Below, in pieces: positions 21,417 through 30,394 of a DNA stretch of 64,000 nt (its first letter is position 1; every line of letters begins with the position of its first letter). The position numbers and the translations under genes are program-made. Source of the stretch: Bactericera cockerelli. Its lineage: Eukaryota > Arthropoda > Insecta > Hemiptera > Triozidae. The notes below the pieces were generated by a model. The model saw nothing but the letters and a program-made list of their open reading frames with translations. It ran no database searches and had not been told where the DNA came from. Where the stretch lies: the NCBI GenBank assembly GCA_024516035.1, contig CM044958.1, positions 6,758,759-6,822,758 on the forward strand, in the 5' to 3' direction.

Positions 21417-21794
21417 CCTAAGAATCCAGAAGATCAGCATTCAGTCTGAGACGAGAGAGGAAAGGATTGCTGAAATAAATCCCCACCAAAAGTTGCATCA
21501 TCATATCGCACTTTTCACACATTTTCACAATTTCCTTGTGGTCCTTGGTAGGCAGCGTGGAGAGAACTGACACACGATAAACTGATGGAAATTCTGTACA
21601 TGGAAAAAGGTTATCGTTAGTTATCGTGCTAAGGTATCGTGTTATCATGCTAAGATTATCGTTATACGTCTTGTGTTTGTCACAAGAGAGACGGCACAAT
21701 TCGTCAACTTATCTACAAAACTTGGAAGACACAACACCGACCGCAAGATTAGGGGTCTACCGCTTAACCTCTCTTTAACATCTTCGTTTTTTGA

Positions 21795-21883
21795 AATGGG
21801 AATTGTACCCTCCATTCGCTGGAAACTCACAAACCAGCGCACATTAACCTCACCCAGCTTGTCCTATGCAATCGACGCTGGCT
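21795..21883 (-). repeat. 5S-derived SINE, internally deleted
   Basis: Complement shows TACCCTCCATTCGCTGGAAA, CACATTAACCTCACCCAGCT and CAATCGACGCTGGC. Nearly all of the 5S head is gone. Confidence 0.65.
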
Positions 21884-22089
21884 AACAACAACAGCTGTGC
21901 CAAAGTGTCAACAGCTTTGTCAATTGGCTAAACTTGTTTTGTAAGGTAAGATAAGTTAAGAGCTAGTTAGTTGTGTTATAATGCACAATTTTTAGTGGGT
22001 AGCATCGACATTACGAGAACTAATGCTTATGTTTATTTGCTTATGCATCATATCTCCAACCAACCATCATAATCCAATATCAATCTCGT

Positions 22090-22268
22090 AATGTCGCCAC
22101 TGGTCGTTGCCCACTCTACAACTACCCCAATTTGTCCTCACGAGACTTGGGTTCTTGGGTAGGCCCCGACATCCTACAGAGCCGTAAAAATCCGACCCTG
22201 CCGTGATTCGAACCCAGGTCACCTGAAGTGCAAGCCGAGCATGCTACCGCTAAGCCAATGTGACTACT
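22090..22268 (-). repeat. SINE-D (tRNA-derived) copy
   Basis: Complement shows GTCGCCACTGGTCGTTGCCC, CCTCACGAGACTTGGGTTCT, box B TGATTCGAACCCAGG and TACCGCTAAGCCAATGTGAC. A 13-bp inverted repeat CGACATTACGAGA (22007-22019) / TCTCGTAATGTCG (22084-22096) suggests a second truncated D tail in opposite orientation just upstream. Confidence 0.7.
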
Positions 22269-22282
22269 CAAAACTTGTTTTA

Positions 22283-22541
22283 AAGCCAGCATCCATGGTA
22301 CGTTGAATAGATCAGTTCTCATTCAGTCATTGAAGTTAAGCATCGTCCAGTAAGCTTATTACTTGCATTGGTAACTATTTAGATTCATACCCTCGTGATG
22401 CTGGCTACTGACCCGCTAAGGCTGGGTAAGGTAAATTAAGTGGCTGTTTTGTGAATTACAAATTAATGAAGTTTAAGACTGCCGTTTTGGTATGAACATG
22501 CAGTTGAAAGCGACGTTTATTACGTTTAACCCAAAAAAAAG
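22283..22541 (+). repeat. 5S-derived SINE copy
   Basis: Starts AGCCAGCATCCATGGTACGT TGAAT, then TTGAAGTTAAGCATCGTCCA (5S box A region), CTCGTGATGCTGGC, GGCTGGGTAAGGTAAATTAA, and ends GCAGTTGAAAGCGACG plus AAAAAAAA. The middle is diverged. Confidence 0.75.
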
Positions 22542-22734
22542 CTTGTGTCACCTTACCCGGCGTTGCCCAACACATCTTCACTCATCTTCGGATATTTTAC
22601 CCCTTTTTATTTTCTTTTCATGCTGAAATACCTTATCCCCTTTTTTTATTTCTGATTGAACTGATTATGTACTTATTTCCATTCATCCCGGTCTCGAGAC
22701 ACCTACGGGTTTGATTCTCGCGGGGGGGATACTT

Positions 22735-22825
22735 AGGGCGATGAGGAGGGGGATGTAGGAGGAGAAGAGAAGTAGATTGGGGGTAGGATGGGGGTTGGAG
22801 GTAGGATGGGGGTTGGGGTTGGAGG
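22735..22825 (+). repeat. G/A-rich tract with an 18-bp tandem repeat
   Basis: GTAGGATGGGGGTTGGAG at 22783-22800 repeated at 22801-22818, in a GGGGGATGTAGGAGGAG context. Its reverse complement yields a proline-rich frame that I treat as chance. Confidence 0.8.
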
Positions 22826-23062
22826 GAACGCGTGCAGAGTGTTTACATCGCCTGCTTTGTTCGGATCGTCTGGTAGGACATCTCTGGCGCATTATTCACG
22901 GGCACTATTTTAATATGTTTGTGGTTCTTAGAAATTTTGTAAGGTTAATGTAGTTTATTTATTTATTGTTCAAGGGATACAGAATATGTACATAGAACAT
23001 GATTTGTGAAAGTAATAGAAGATATAAAGAATATAGGTAAATAAAAAAAAAAGTGAAATTAT

Positions 23063-23235
23063 AGTCACCGTGGCCGAGTGAGTTAGCGCGCTAGGCTTTG
23101 CACGCACGGTGACCTGGGTTCGATTCACAGCGGGGCAGGATTTTTTCTGCTCTATACTTGGGTGTTTGGGGTCCACTCAAACCTCGTGAGGAAAAATGAG
23201 TAGTTAGCAGCGACAAGTGGCGGAATTATAGGCAA
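23063..23235 (+). repeat. SINE-D copy
   Basis: Box A GTGGCCGAGTGAGTTAGCGC and box B GGGTTCGATTCAC, then CTCGTGAGGAAAAATGAGTA and GACAAGTGGCGGAATTATA. The head is Ser/Leu-like in its GTGGCCGAGTG start. Confidence 0.8.
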
Positions 23236-23359
23236 AAATAAAATATTAGGAAATATAAAGATACGGAAAAGTCCTATAATTCTGCGCTACCCTCTAAAAT
23301 TGTGATATAATAACACAAAGATGTACACATTATTATTATACGATGTTATCAAGGGGAGG

Positions 23360-23572
23360 TAGTCACCGAAGTTTAGTGGAGTAGTGCTCTAGACTCACAT
23401 ACAGGATACTCGGGTTCGAATTCCGGTGGAAAAGAATTTGTGCTTCTTTGTATTTTTGGTGTCCGTTATTAACTACTCATTGTAAGGAAAAATGAGTGAT
23501 TGAGAGGAAATGTGAGTGAGTGAGAGGGAGAGTTGCTTAAATGAGTACTGATAAGTGGCGACATTAGCACAG
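23360..23572 (+). repeat. SINE-D copy, diverged
   Basis: TAGTCACCGAAGTTTAGTGG, box B GGGTTCGAATTCC, the AAGGAAAAATGAGTGATTG body and ATAAGTGGCGACATTAGCAC at the end. Contains a GTGAGTGAGTGAGAGG local expansion. Confidence 0.7.
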
Positions 23573-23849
23573 TTAAAAGAAAATCATGTTAATGTCCTAG
23601 GCTCTAGTGCAAAGGTCTTAGGCTCTTTTTGCACCAACCAATCAGTAAAATCTCAATATTTTAGAGGGGAAAAAAAAAAAAACATTTTACTAGTGTGAAA
23701 CAAACAACATCCAACCCAAAATTAAAAATGTAATAACTTGATCGCCACTGGCATATTTAGTTAATTTCTAAATTAGACTTAAAGGATCATTCTAGTTAAC
23801 ATTCCAATAAGCTTTTGTCTCTGTACTTGGGCCTTAGAGAAATATGATA

Positions 23850-24045
23850 GGGTTGGGTAGAAGAGATCGCCATAGGCAATAACCCCGCCCTTTATTTAGG
23901 ACAAATTATGTTTATATTTAATTTTCTATTCTTTTTCCTTTTTAGTGCATGTATTGTTTCCACTTTTTTTAATTGTTGTAATAATTATTTGTACTGTACA
24001 ATATGTCTTCTTGAATCTAATAAAGTGTTTCATAATAATAATATG
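23850..24045 (+). repeat. LINE-like 3' tail (family G)
   Basis: GGGTTGGGTAGAAGAGATCG, a short hairpin GCC..AGGC, CCCCGCCCTTTATTTAGGAC, a T-rich stretch, AATAAAG at 24019-24025 and an (AAT)n end. Copies: 33837-34030, 55676-55836 and 27150-27290 (minus). All start at about the same internal point, as expected of 5'-truncated LINE insertions; no coding part is present. Confidence 0.65.
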
Positions 24046-24314
24046 ATAGTGATGAAGTTACAACAACCCTGTGACAATTAAAAGTGAAAGAGCCTCCGAA
24101 AGAACATCCCTCCACCTCGGAAACTTTAATTTTCAGATATTAACCACCACAAGCAATTCCCCAAGAAGCCGCCTTCTCCTTCCTAATGAAAATGCTAATG
24201 CCATCACGACATAAAGGTCACCAGCAAAGGAGTGTTACTCCCTTGAAACAGCCGCATTTTAGGGTTTTGCAACAGAAGTAAGCCAATCCCTGGGAGATTG
24301 CTTTCGATTAGCAT

Positions 24315-24650
24315 CAGAGGGGGAGGAAGAGGTGGAGAGGGAAGGGGAGAAAGAAGGAGAGGGGAAGGAAGAAGAGGAGAGGGAGGTAGAGAAAGAGAAT
24401 GAGGAGAAGGAGAGGGAGGAATCGAAAGGGAGGAACAGGGAGGGGGAGAAGGAAGAGAGAGGAGGGGCGGGAGGAGGAAGTGGAAGACGAAAGGGAGGTC
24501 GAGGGGGGATGGAAGATAAGAGGGAGGAAGAGGAGGAGAGGGAGAAAGAGGAGGGGATGAAGGAGGAGAGGGAGAAAGAGGGGAGGGAGGGGGAGAAAAA
24601 GGAGGGAGGAGGAGGAGATGGGAGGAGAGGTAGAGTGGAAGAAATGAATC
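24315..24650 (+). repeat. (GGA)n-rich purine tract
   Basis: About 335 bp, nearly all G/A on the plus strand. Long frames occur on both strands (Glu/Lys/Gly-rich on plus, Pro/Ser/Leu-rich on minus), which is a composition effect. May form triplex (H-DNA). Confidence 0.9.
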
Positions 24651-24702
24651 CACCCTTTTTTTAATTTTTACACATTTCATCATTCCCAAACCTCTTCATC
24701 TT

Positions 24703-24870
24703 TAATTTCTCTCTCTTTCTCTCTAACTCACTCTTTTTCTATCTTTCTCTCTCACTCGTTCTCTCTTACTCGCTCTCTTTCTCTCTAACTTGCTTTTTCT
24801 CTATCTCTCTCTCTCTCTCTCCTTCTCTCTCACTCGCTCTCTTTCTCTCTAACTCACTCTTTCTCTATAT
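24703..24870 (+). repeat. (CT)n-rich tract with ~65-bp sub-repeats
   Basis: CTCTCTTTCTCTCTAACTCA-like units recur (near 24705, 24773 and 24836), separated by TCTCTCACTCG pieces. Confidence 0.85.
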
Positions 24871-24949
24871 CTTTCCATTTTACTTGTGCTATAGTTCCCT
24901 TCTATGTTTTCATACTCTAAATGTCTCTCCCTTTCGACATTTTCTTATC

Positions 24950-25053
24950 GACCTTAGTAGCTGGATTAATATAAGGCGGCGGACTTGTAATCTGGAGGTC
25001 GGTGGTTCGGTAGAAATTCAGCAGCGTAGGTTCTAGTAATTGCGAAATCACAA
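24950..25053 (+). repeat. SINE-B copy, damaged
   Basis: CGACCTTAGTAGCTGGATTA, AAGGCGGCGGACTTGTAATC, TGGAGGTCGGTGGTTC, then a deletion in the body (CAGCGTAGGTTCTAGTAATT). Lies between two CT tracts. Confidence 0.7.
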
Positions 25054-25075
25054 TCTCACTCCTCTCTCTGATACT

Positions 25076-25196
25076 TTCTCTGACTTACTCTTCACTTCCT
25101 CTCTCTCTCTCTCTCTGACTTACTCTTCACTTACCCCCACCCTCTCTCTCTCTCACTCTTTCTCTTACTTAAAATCTCTCTCTCTCTCTCTCAATT
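25076..25196 (+). repeat. (CT)n-rich tract
   Basis: CTCTCTCTCTGACTTACTCT is duplicated near 25062-25130, followed by pure CT stretches. Confidence 0.9.
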
Positions 25197-25650
25197 CAGC
25201 CTGCGGCATTTTCCGCCAAGTTCGTGATGCATATTTTTATTAATACTATCAGCCCAAGTTGCTGAAGTTTGCTTCAAATTACCCCGGAGGACTCTCGCGG
25301 TCACCTCGTAATATTCCCAACTGGATATCCCACCGCATTTCATTCCCGATTGATTATAATGATGTATGATTCCCTATTTATCATATCATGCATACAGGGT
25401 CAGAAAAAAAATTATGAAAAAAATTCGGAGCAAAAAAATATTTTTTTTACAAAAACGAACACAATAATTCCGATTTCTAATGTAATTGGAAATTTCTCCG
25501 AAGTAAAATCCAGGAAAGTTTATCTACGTTTGCTAGCATCAAAATTTCTTTTTTTCATACAAGAATATTTGAAATAGTTTAAAATGTTTGAATTTCAAAA
25601 ATAAAAATTAAAATACGGTTTTGTCATAGATTTCTTCAAGTTTCAGAAAA

Positions 25651-26200
25651 TATCATAAGAAACTAGGTATATCTGGCTTATTAATAATGTACAAATAAAT
25701 AATCTCGTCCATAGATTGGGACTTTTGCATGGCACCCATGACAGAACCCGTGTTTCCTCTCCGGATGTCTATACTGATCTTCTGCATGAATAAACTGCGA
25801 GCTCTAGGTTCTATGTATACACCAGTGAGAGACGAGTTATGAAATAGTTCACAACAAAGAAAATTAGAAAAACTAGATCATTCTTCAAGTCGGAATTTTT
25901 TTTTTTTTTTTTAATTTTAGGTTTATATCATAAGAAACTAGGTATATCTGGCTTATTAATAATGTACAAATAAATAATCTCGTCCATAGATTGGGACTTT
26001 TGCATGGCACCCATGACAGAACCCGTGTTTCCTCTCCGGATGTCTATACTGATCTTCTGCATGAATAAACTGCGAGCTCTAGGTTCTATGTATACACCAG
26101 TGAGAGACGAGTTATGAAATAGTTCACAACAAAGAAAATTAGAAAAACTAGATCATTCTTCAAGTCGGAATTTTTTTTTTTTTTTTTAATTTTAGGTTTA
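25651..26200 (+). repeat. Perfect 275-bp tandem duplication
   Basis: 25651-25925 and 25926-26200 appear identical base for base, including a 17-T run and the end TTTTAGGTTTA. Copy 2 runs directly into a 5S-derived SINE whose tail begins with the same TTTTAGGTTTA. Absence of any mismatch suggests a very recent duplication or an assembly duplicate. Confidence 0.92.
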
Positions 26201-26380
26201 ACGTCGCTCTCAAATACATGGTCAGGTCATATTGTTATATCACGACGGAGGTGTTACCCTCCATTCGCAGGAAACCCACAAACCTGCTACCCACATTAAC
26301 CTCACCCAGCCTGAGTTGGAACGCAATGCCAGTATCTCGAAGCATTCACCTCGCTGAACTTCGATGATCCTACGAGAATC
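26184..26380 (-). repeat. 5S-derived SINE, 5'-truncated
   Basis: Complement shows TAGGTTTAACGTCGCTCTCA, CATTCGCAGGAAACCCACAA, AACCTCACCCAGCCTGAGTT and the inner part of the 5S head (GATGATCCTACGAGAATC). The first ~35 nt of the head are absent. Confidence 0.8.
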
Positions 26381-26890
26381 TAAGTTGGTGTTTCAAGCAT
26401 TTAAAATATCATAACATTCAATTAAGACTGTTTCATAATTCAGCGCCAATCTTGCAAGATAAATTTTTAAATCTTTGCATAACATTATGTTGATTCTGTT
26501 CAAAAACTGTCACAGACATATCCAATAAATAAAAGCCCAGGACATTTTGCATCCTATTAGGCTCGTTTATCATATCAGCAACTCAAAGAACACAGCAAAG
26601 GCTTTGTCAACTTTCAATCATTTTTATATTCTCTTATACTAATCTTGTTTGTTAGGACAAAGTGTCTTACTTTATGCAGGCTCGTCAGTCGTCACTTCTG
26701 CATCGTACTGTAGTGAAGCTACTGAAAACTCTACAGGGTTGCATAAGAAGACTAGAATTTTTTATTTAATACATATTTACGGATTTGGCATCGTTTTTTA
26801 GTACGTAATTACGAGTTAGGTCAATTTTTACTTTAAAAATCGATTAATATTAGAAATCGAAACATTAAAACTAAATTTTTGACTAAATTT

Positions 26891-27040
26891 GAGCGCACGA
26901 TTAGCTCAGTCGTTAAGCACTCGATTACCATGCGGAAGGTCCCGGGTTGGATCCCCCGTGCCGACAATTTTTTTCTTAAATTGGTTACAGTTGTTTGTAA
27001 GGGATACCTTCCGGTACCTTCGTGTTGACCCAGCACCTAT
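26891..27040 (+). repeat. SINE-E copy (tRNA-Gly-like head), 3'-truncated
   Basis: GAGCGCACGATTAGCTCAGT, TTAAGCACTCG, ACCATGCGGAAGGTCCCGGG, box B GGGTTGGATCCCC, then GGTTACAGTTGTTTGTAAGG. Other copies read CTCGCTTGCCATGCGGA in the anticodon arm, like tRNA-Gly(GCC). The head looks almost like a tRNA gene, but the shared body shows it is a SINE. Confidence 0.82.
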
Positions 27041-27149
27041 AAAATCAAGCTAAAAACACTTATGACTAGGATTAAATTTTCAAATTGTGATTTTTTTATT
27101 ACAGTCTAACCTGAATAGAAGAGAACAATTTCCAGGTCAAATTTATCTC

Positions 27150-27290
27150 TCTATAAAGAAAATCAACCTGTTTTTCATGAAAAAATAAATAAATTTTACA
27201 AAAGAAACTAGCAGAAAAAGAAAATACAGCTAATGTTCTACCTAAAGGGCGGGGTTACTGCCTGCAGCAATCTCTACCACCAAACTCTTT
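27150..27290 (-). repeat. LINE-like 3' tail (family G)
   Basis: Complement shows CTACCTAAAGGGCGGGGTTA and GCAGCAATCTCTACC; the GAACATTAGCTG-type sequence downstream on the minus strand matches the copy at 33837. Confidence 0.55.
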
Positions 27291-27444
27291 TTAGGCTCCA
27301 AGCACGCTAGCTTCTTGAGATATTAGGTCTTTAATGGCTGAAAATTCCACACCTAATCAGAAAAAAGAAAAGAAAAACAAAGGTTTCGGAAAACTTCTTC
27401 CTCAAAAACAAATCCCTTCGTCTCTTTGACATTCTCCACATCCA

Positions 27445-27449
<5 letters not shown>

Positions 27450-27482
<33 letters not shown>
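27450..27482 (+). repeat. Poly-T run
   Basis: About 33 consecutive T, immediately left of the minus-strand SINE-B; probably its poly-A tail. Confidence 0.9.
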
Positions 27483-27483
<1 letters not shown>

Positions 27484-27970
27484 TGGTTATCACACGTAGG
27501 TATGTGATAATGTGATATCACAACAACTCAAACTCGCTTTACTAAATCTACGCTGAAACCGGACTTGAATCACCGACCTCTAGGTTACAAGTTTTTTTTA
27601 AAAAAAAAAAAAAAAAAAAAAGATGAGTGTTTCACAGCCTTTTTTTTTATTTTGTAGCCATGAAACAGGAGCTACTGTGGACGCTTTTGGTCTGTGTTGT
27701 AGCCTGCCCATCCCGTAGTATGCCTCCCCTCTGATGGGCGAGAAGTGACACAATACTTCCCAACTAGGTGCTGGGTCAACACGAGCGCACCGGAAGGTAT
27801 CCCTTACAAACCATTGTAACCAAATTTTGAATACAAATTTTTGTCGGCGCGGGGGTTCGAACCGGACCTTCCGCATGGCAAGCGAGTGCTTAACCACTGA
27901 GCTATTCGTGCGTTTGTCCGCACGAATATAAAGTCCGCCGCTTTATCGATCAAGCTACTGAGGTCGATCG
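27483..27970 (-). repeat. SINE-B split by SINE-E
   Basis: The 3' part of SINE-B is 27483-27592 (CTGAAACCGGACTTGAATCA, GGTTACAAGT) and the 5' part 27931-27970 (AAGTCCGCCGCTTTATCGAT, CAAGCTACTGAGGTCG). The split lies in the TACAAGTCCGCC block, with AAGT on both sides as a short possible target duplication. Confidence 0.8.
27593..27930 (-). repeat. SINE-E, full-length, inserted in SINE-B
   Basis: Complement shows a poly-A/T end (27593-27621), GATGAGTGTTTCACAGCC, CATGAAACAGGAGCTACTGT, GTAGCCTGCCCATCCCGTAG, GGTGCTGGGTCAACACGAGC, box B GGGTTCGAACCGG and CTTAACCACTGAGCTATTCG. At the 5' end of the SINE is a perfect hairpin ATTCGTGCG (27904-27912) / CGCACGAAT (27919-27927). Confidence 0.82.
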
Positions 27971-28078
27971 GCACACCCAGTATGAAATTATATTCACAAT
28001 AATATTACCTCCCCCCTCCCCCTCCCCCTCTTCCTCCATGGCCCCTCCAGTTCAATAATTTATTGGATTTCCAACATC

Positions 28079-28098
28079 TCACCCCCCCCCCCCCCTCC
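28079..28098 (+). repeat. Poly-C run
   Basis: About 16 consecutive C; a C-rich stretch also lies at 28010-28033. Confidence 0.85.
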
Positions 28099-28369
28099 AT
28101 GGCTTTCGATAGCGAGTTTATATTTTTCCTTCTGATTGCTCCTAATATCTAAACCAAACAAGTTTTATTATCTCAGTGAAGACATCGATGGGGCTGATTG
28201 ATGGATGAAAATGGAACAGGGATATCGCCTCGCCCTGTTCACTGATTAAACATCATAATTTTCCAGCGTTGTTATGAATTGTGAGTATTTTTTTTGGGAT
28301 TATTATTTACTTACTTACCTATTGATTGGGGTCAGCTATTTCTACGAGTTTTCCAGGGATTGATTTGAT

Positions 28370-28577
28370 ATAATAATAATATTGCCTTATATTTATACTG
28401 CCCGATTAGGACTATTAAGTCCCATTATTCCAGCAGTAAGCCCAAGACGTATTATTATGTGGTAAAAATCCCAAATGGGAGCATAACTTGTCTTGTCCCG
28501 GCTGGGATTCGAACACGCGACCTCTGGAATCTCTGGATGCACAGAGTGCCGCCTTTACCACTCAGCTACCGAGATAG
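28370..28577 (-). repeat. SINE-C copy, intact
   Basis: (AAT)n-type tail at the left, ACTGCCCGATTAGGACTATT, CCCATTATTCCAGCAGTAAG, ATTATTATGTGG, box B complement GGGATTCGAACACGC and head complement CCACTCAGCTACCGAGATA. Serves as reference for the split copy at 847-1041 and 3973-3990. Confidence 0.82.
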
Positions 28578-28601
28578 AGGTAACTTGTAACCGAAATTAT
28601 G

Positions 28602-28960
28602 TTAACCTCACCTAGCCAGCTAAGCCTTGGTGGGGCCAAGAACAGCCAGCATTACGAGGATTCGTATTTAAAAAAAAAGTTATCATTTAAAAAAGTTATT
28701 TTGTTATTTTGTGTTCATCACTTTCATGATATCACAACTACTCAAGTTCGCTTCAATAAATCTACGCTGAAACCGGGACTTGAACCATCGAACATCAGGT
28801 TACAAGTCCGCCGCCTTATCGATCAAGTGACTGAGGTCGGTTTGAGAGGATTCGAATTGAAATGTCACCTATCCAAGTCCTGCGAGGTTGCTGGATTGTG
28901 ATGCTTAACTTCAGTGACAGATCAAGAACTGATGTATTGAACGTGCCATCGACGCTGGCT
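28602..28960 (-). repeat. 5S-derived SINE interrupted by SINE-B
   Basis: Left part 28602-28664 (TTAACCTCACCTAGCC, GGCCAAGAACAGCCAGCATT). Right part 28855-28960 carries the 5S head: TGTCACCTATCCAAGTCCTG, TGATGCTTAACTTCAGTGA and CGTGCCATCGACGCTGGC. The TCACCTATCCAAGT stretch is the complement of the 5S box C region. Confidence 0.82.
28665..28845 (-). repeat. SINE-B inserted in 5S-derived SINE, 9-bp target duplication
   Basis: Flanked by GAGGATTCG at 28656-28664 and 28846-28854. Complement shows an A-rich tail end, TCACTTTCATGATATCACAA, CTGAAACCGGGACTTGAACC, TACAAGTCCGCCGCCTTATC and GACTGAGGTCGGTTT. Confidence 0.85.
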
Positions 28961-29142
28961 GTTCAAATAAATCATATTTGGTTTTATTTTCATTTGGCTT
29001 CTAAGATTTCTATTTGGCTTCTAAGATTTGGATAATGCTAAAATAATATCTAATACCTAGTCATAAAATATAATTTTCAAATAACTTTTGTTGCTTCCAT
29101 TGATATTTTTATTACCTACCAAACAAGAACGTTGGTAAAAAA

Positions 29143-29378
29143 AGGAAATTTCCCTCTCCTATTCTCTACCTTTTTGTCCCCTCTCTATCTCTTTATCTCC
29201 TCTCTTTTTCCATATCTCCTCTCTTCTCTTAAACCCCTCTCTTTCTCTCTCTCTGTCTTTCTCTCCCCCCTCTATTTCTCTCCCTCCCTCTCTTTATCTC
29301 TCTCTATCATTCCCCCTCTCTCTTTTTCTCTCACTCTCTCTCTTTTACTCTTTCTCTCTCTCTCATTTCTCTCTCTCA

Positions 29379-29413
<35 letters not shown>

Positions 29414-29444
29414 GCCCCCTGTCCCCTCTCTCACTCCCCCATTG
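29143..29444 (+). repeat. Pyrimidine-rich (CT)n tract
   Basis: About 300 bp of C/T, with a Ser/Leu-rich 105-codon frame that I treat as composition only. Confidence 0.9.
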
Positions 29445-29582
29445 ACTGACAGTCTGATGGACGTCTCGGAAGCTGTCGGAAAAGCGCTAGATAAAAGCTT
29501 TCTAAATTTGAGTTTAGGTGAAAAACACACACAGCGTTGCCAGGTGATGTGGTGTAGTGTTGGTAGTGATGTGGTTCCGGTG

Positions 29583-30116
29583 AAATGAAAGAGAGGCTAG
29601 AGAGAGTGGAGAAAGGTTGGAGAGGGGAGGTTGAGAGAGAGAGACACAGAGAGAGAGAGGAAGAAAGAATGGAAGGAAGAGGGGGGGAAGAGAGAGGAAA
29701 GGTGAAAGAGGGAGAATGAGAGAGAGAGAGAGAGAGAGGAGAAGTGAGAGAGGTTAGGTTGAGAGAGACAGAGAGAGAAGACAGAAAAATTGAAGAAGAG
29801 AGGAAAAATTTGAAGAAAAAGTTATAGAGAGAAGACAGAAAAGGAGAAAGATGAGGAAAACAGAAAAGGAGAGAGAGAAGAGGAGAGAGTAGATGAAGTA
29901 TCGAAAAAGTAGGAAAAGGAAGAGAGAATAAAATATATAAGAAGAGAAGAGGAGAGGATAGATGAATAAAGTAGGAAAAGGAAGAGAGTATAAAAGACAG
30001 TAGAGAGAGAAGAGAGGACAGGAAAGGAGAGAGGGAGAGGAGAGAGAGTGGATGAATAAAGTAGGAAAAGGAAGAGTGGCTAAAAGACAGTAGAGAGGAG
30101 AAGACAGGAAAGGAGT
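29583..30116 (+). repeat. Purine-rich tract with 70-90-bp tandem units
   Basis: (GA)n-rich over 530 bp. In its right half, units containing AAGTAGGAAAAGGAAGAG start near 29891, 29960 and 30050; the last two also share TAAAAGACAGTAGAGAG and GACAGGAAAGGAG. Confidence 0.85.
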
Positions 30117-30271
30117 TCTATTTCTATGTTACCATTCCATTACCTCACAAAAAAATACTTTGGTTGAAATCCGGTGGTGGTGTGTACTGCCATGGAATAA
30201 AAATGAAAATTATAATATTTTAGATATTAATAATGTTATTACCAATATTTTGTGACAGTGAGATATTATAT

Positions 30272-30394
30272 TTATTTTTATCACAACTATTCAAACTCAC
30301 TTTACTACATTTTTGCTTAACTTGGGACTTGAACCACCGACCTCCTGATAACAAGTACGCCGCCGCCTTATCAATCAAACGACTGAGGTCGGTA
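30272..30394 (-). repeat. SINE-B copy
   Basis: Complement shows TTATCACAACTATTCAAACT, TTGGGACTTGAACCACCGAC, TAACAAGTACGCCGCCGCCT and GACTGAGGTCGGTAG. Confidence 0.78.

Noticed and set aside
24204..24689. 161- and 110-codon frames on opposite strands (Pro/Ser/Leu-rich and Glu/Lys/Gly-rich)
   Set aside because: They translate a GGA-rich purine tract; composition alone keeps both strands open.
26891..26965. tRNA-Gly-like gene
   Set aside because: It shares a long downstream body with copies at 27593 and 43674, so it is a SINE head and not a tRNA gene.
29132..29449. 105-codon Ser/Leu-rich frame
   Set aside because: It is the translation of a CT-rich simple-sequence tract.
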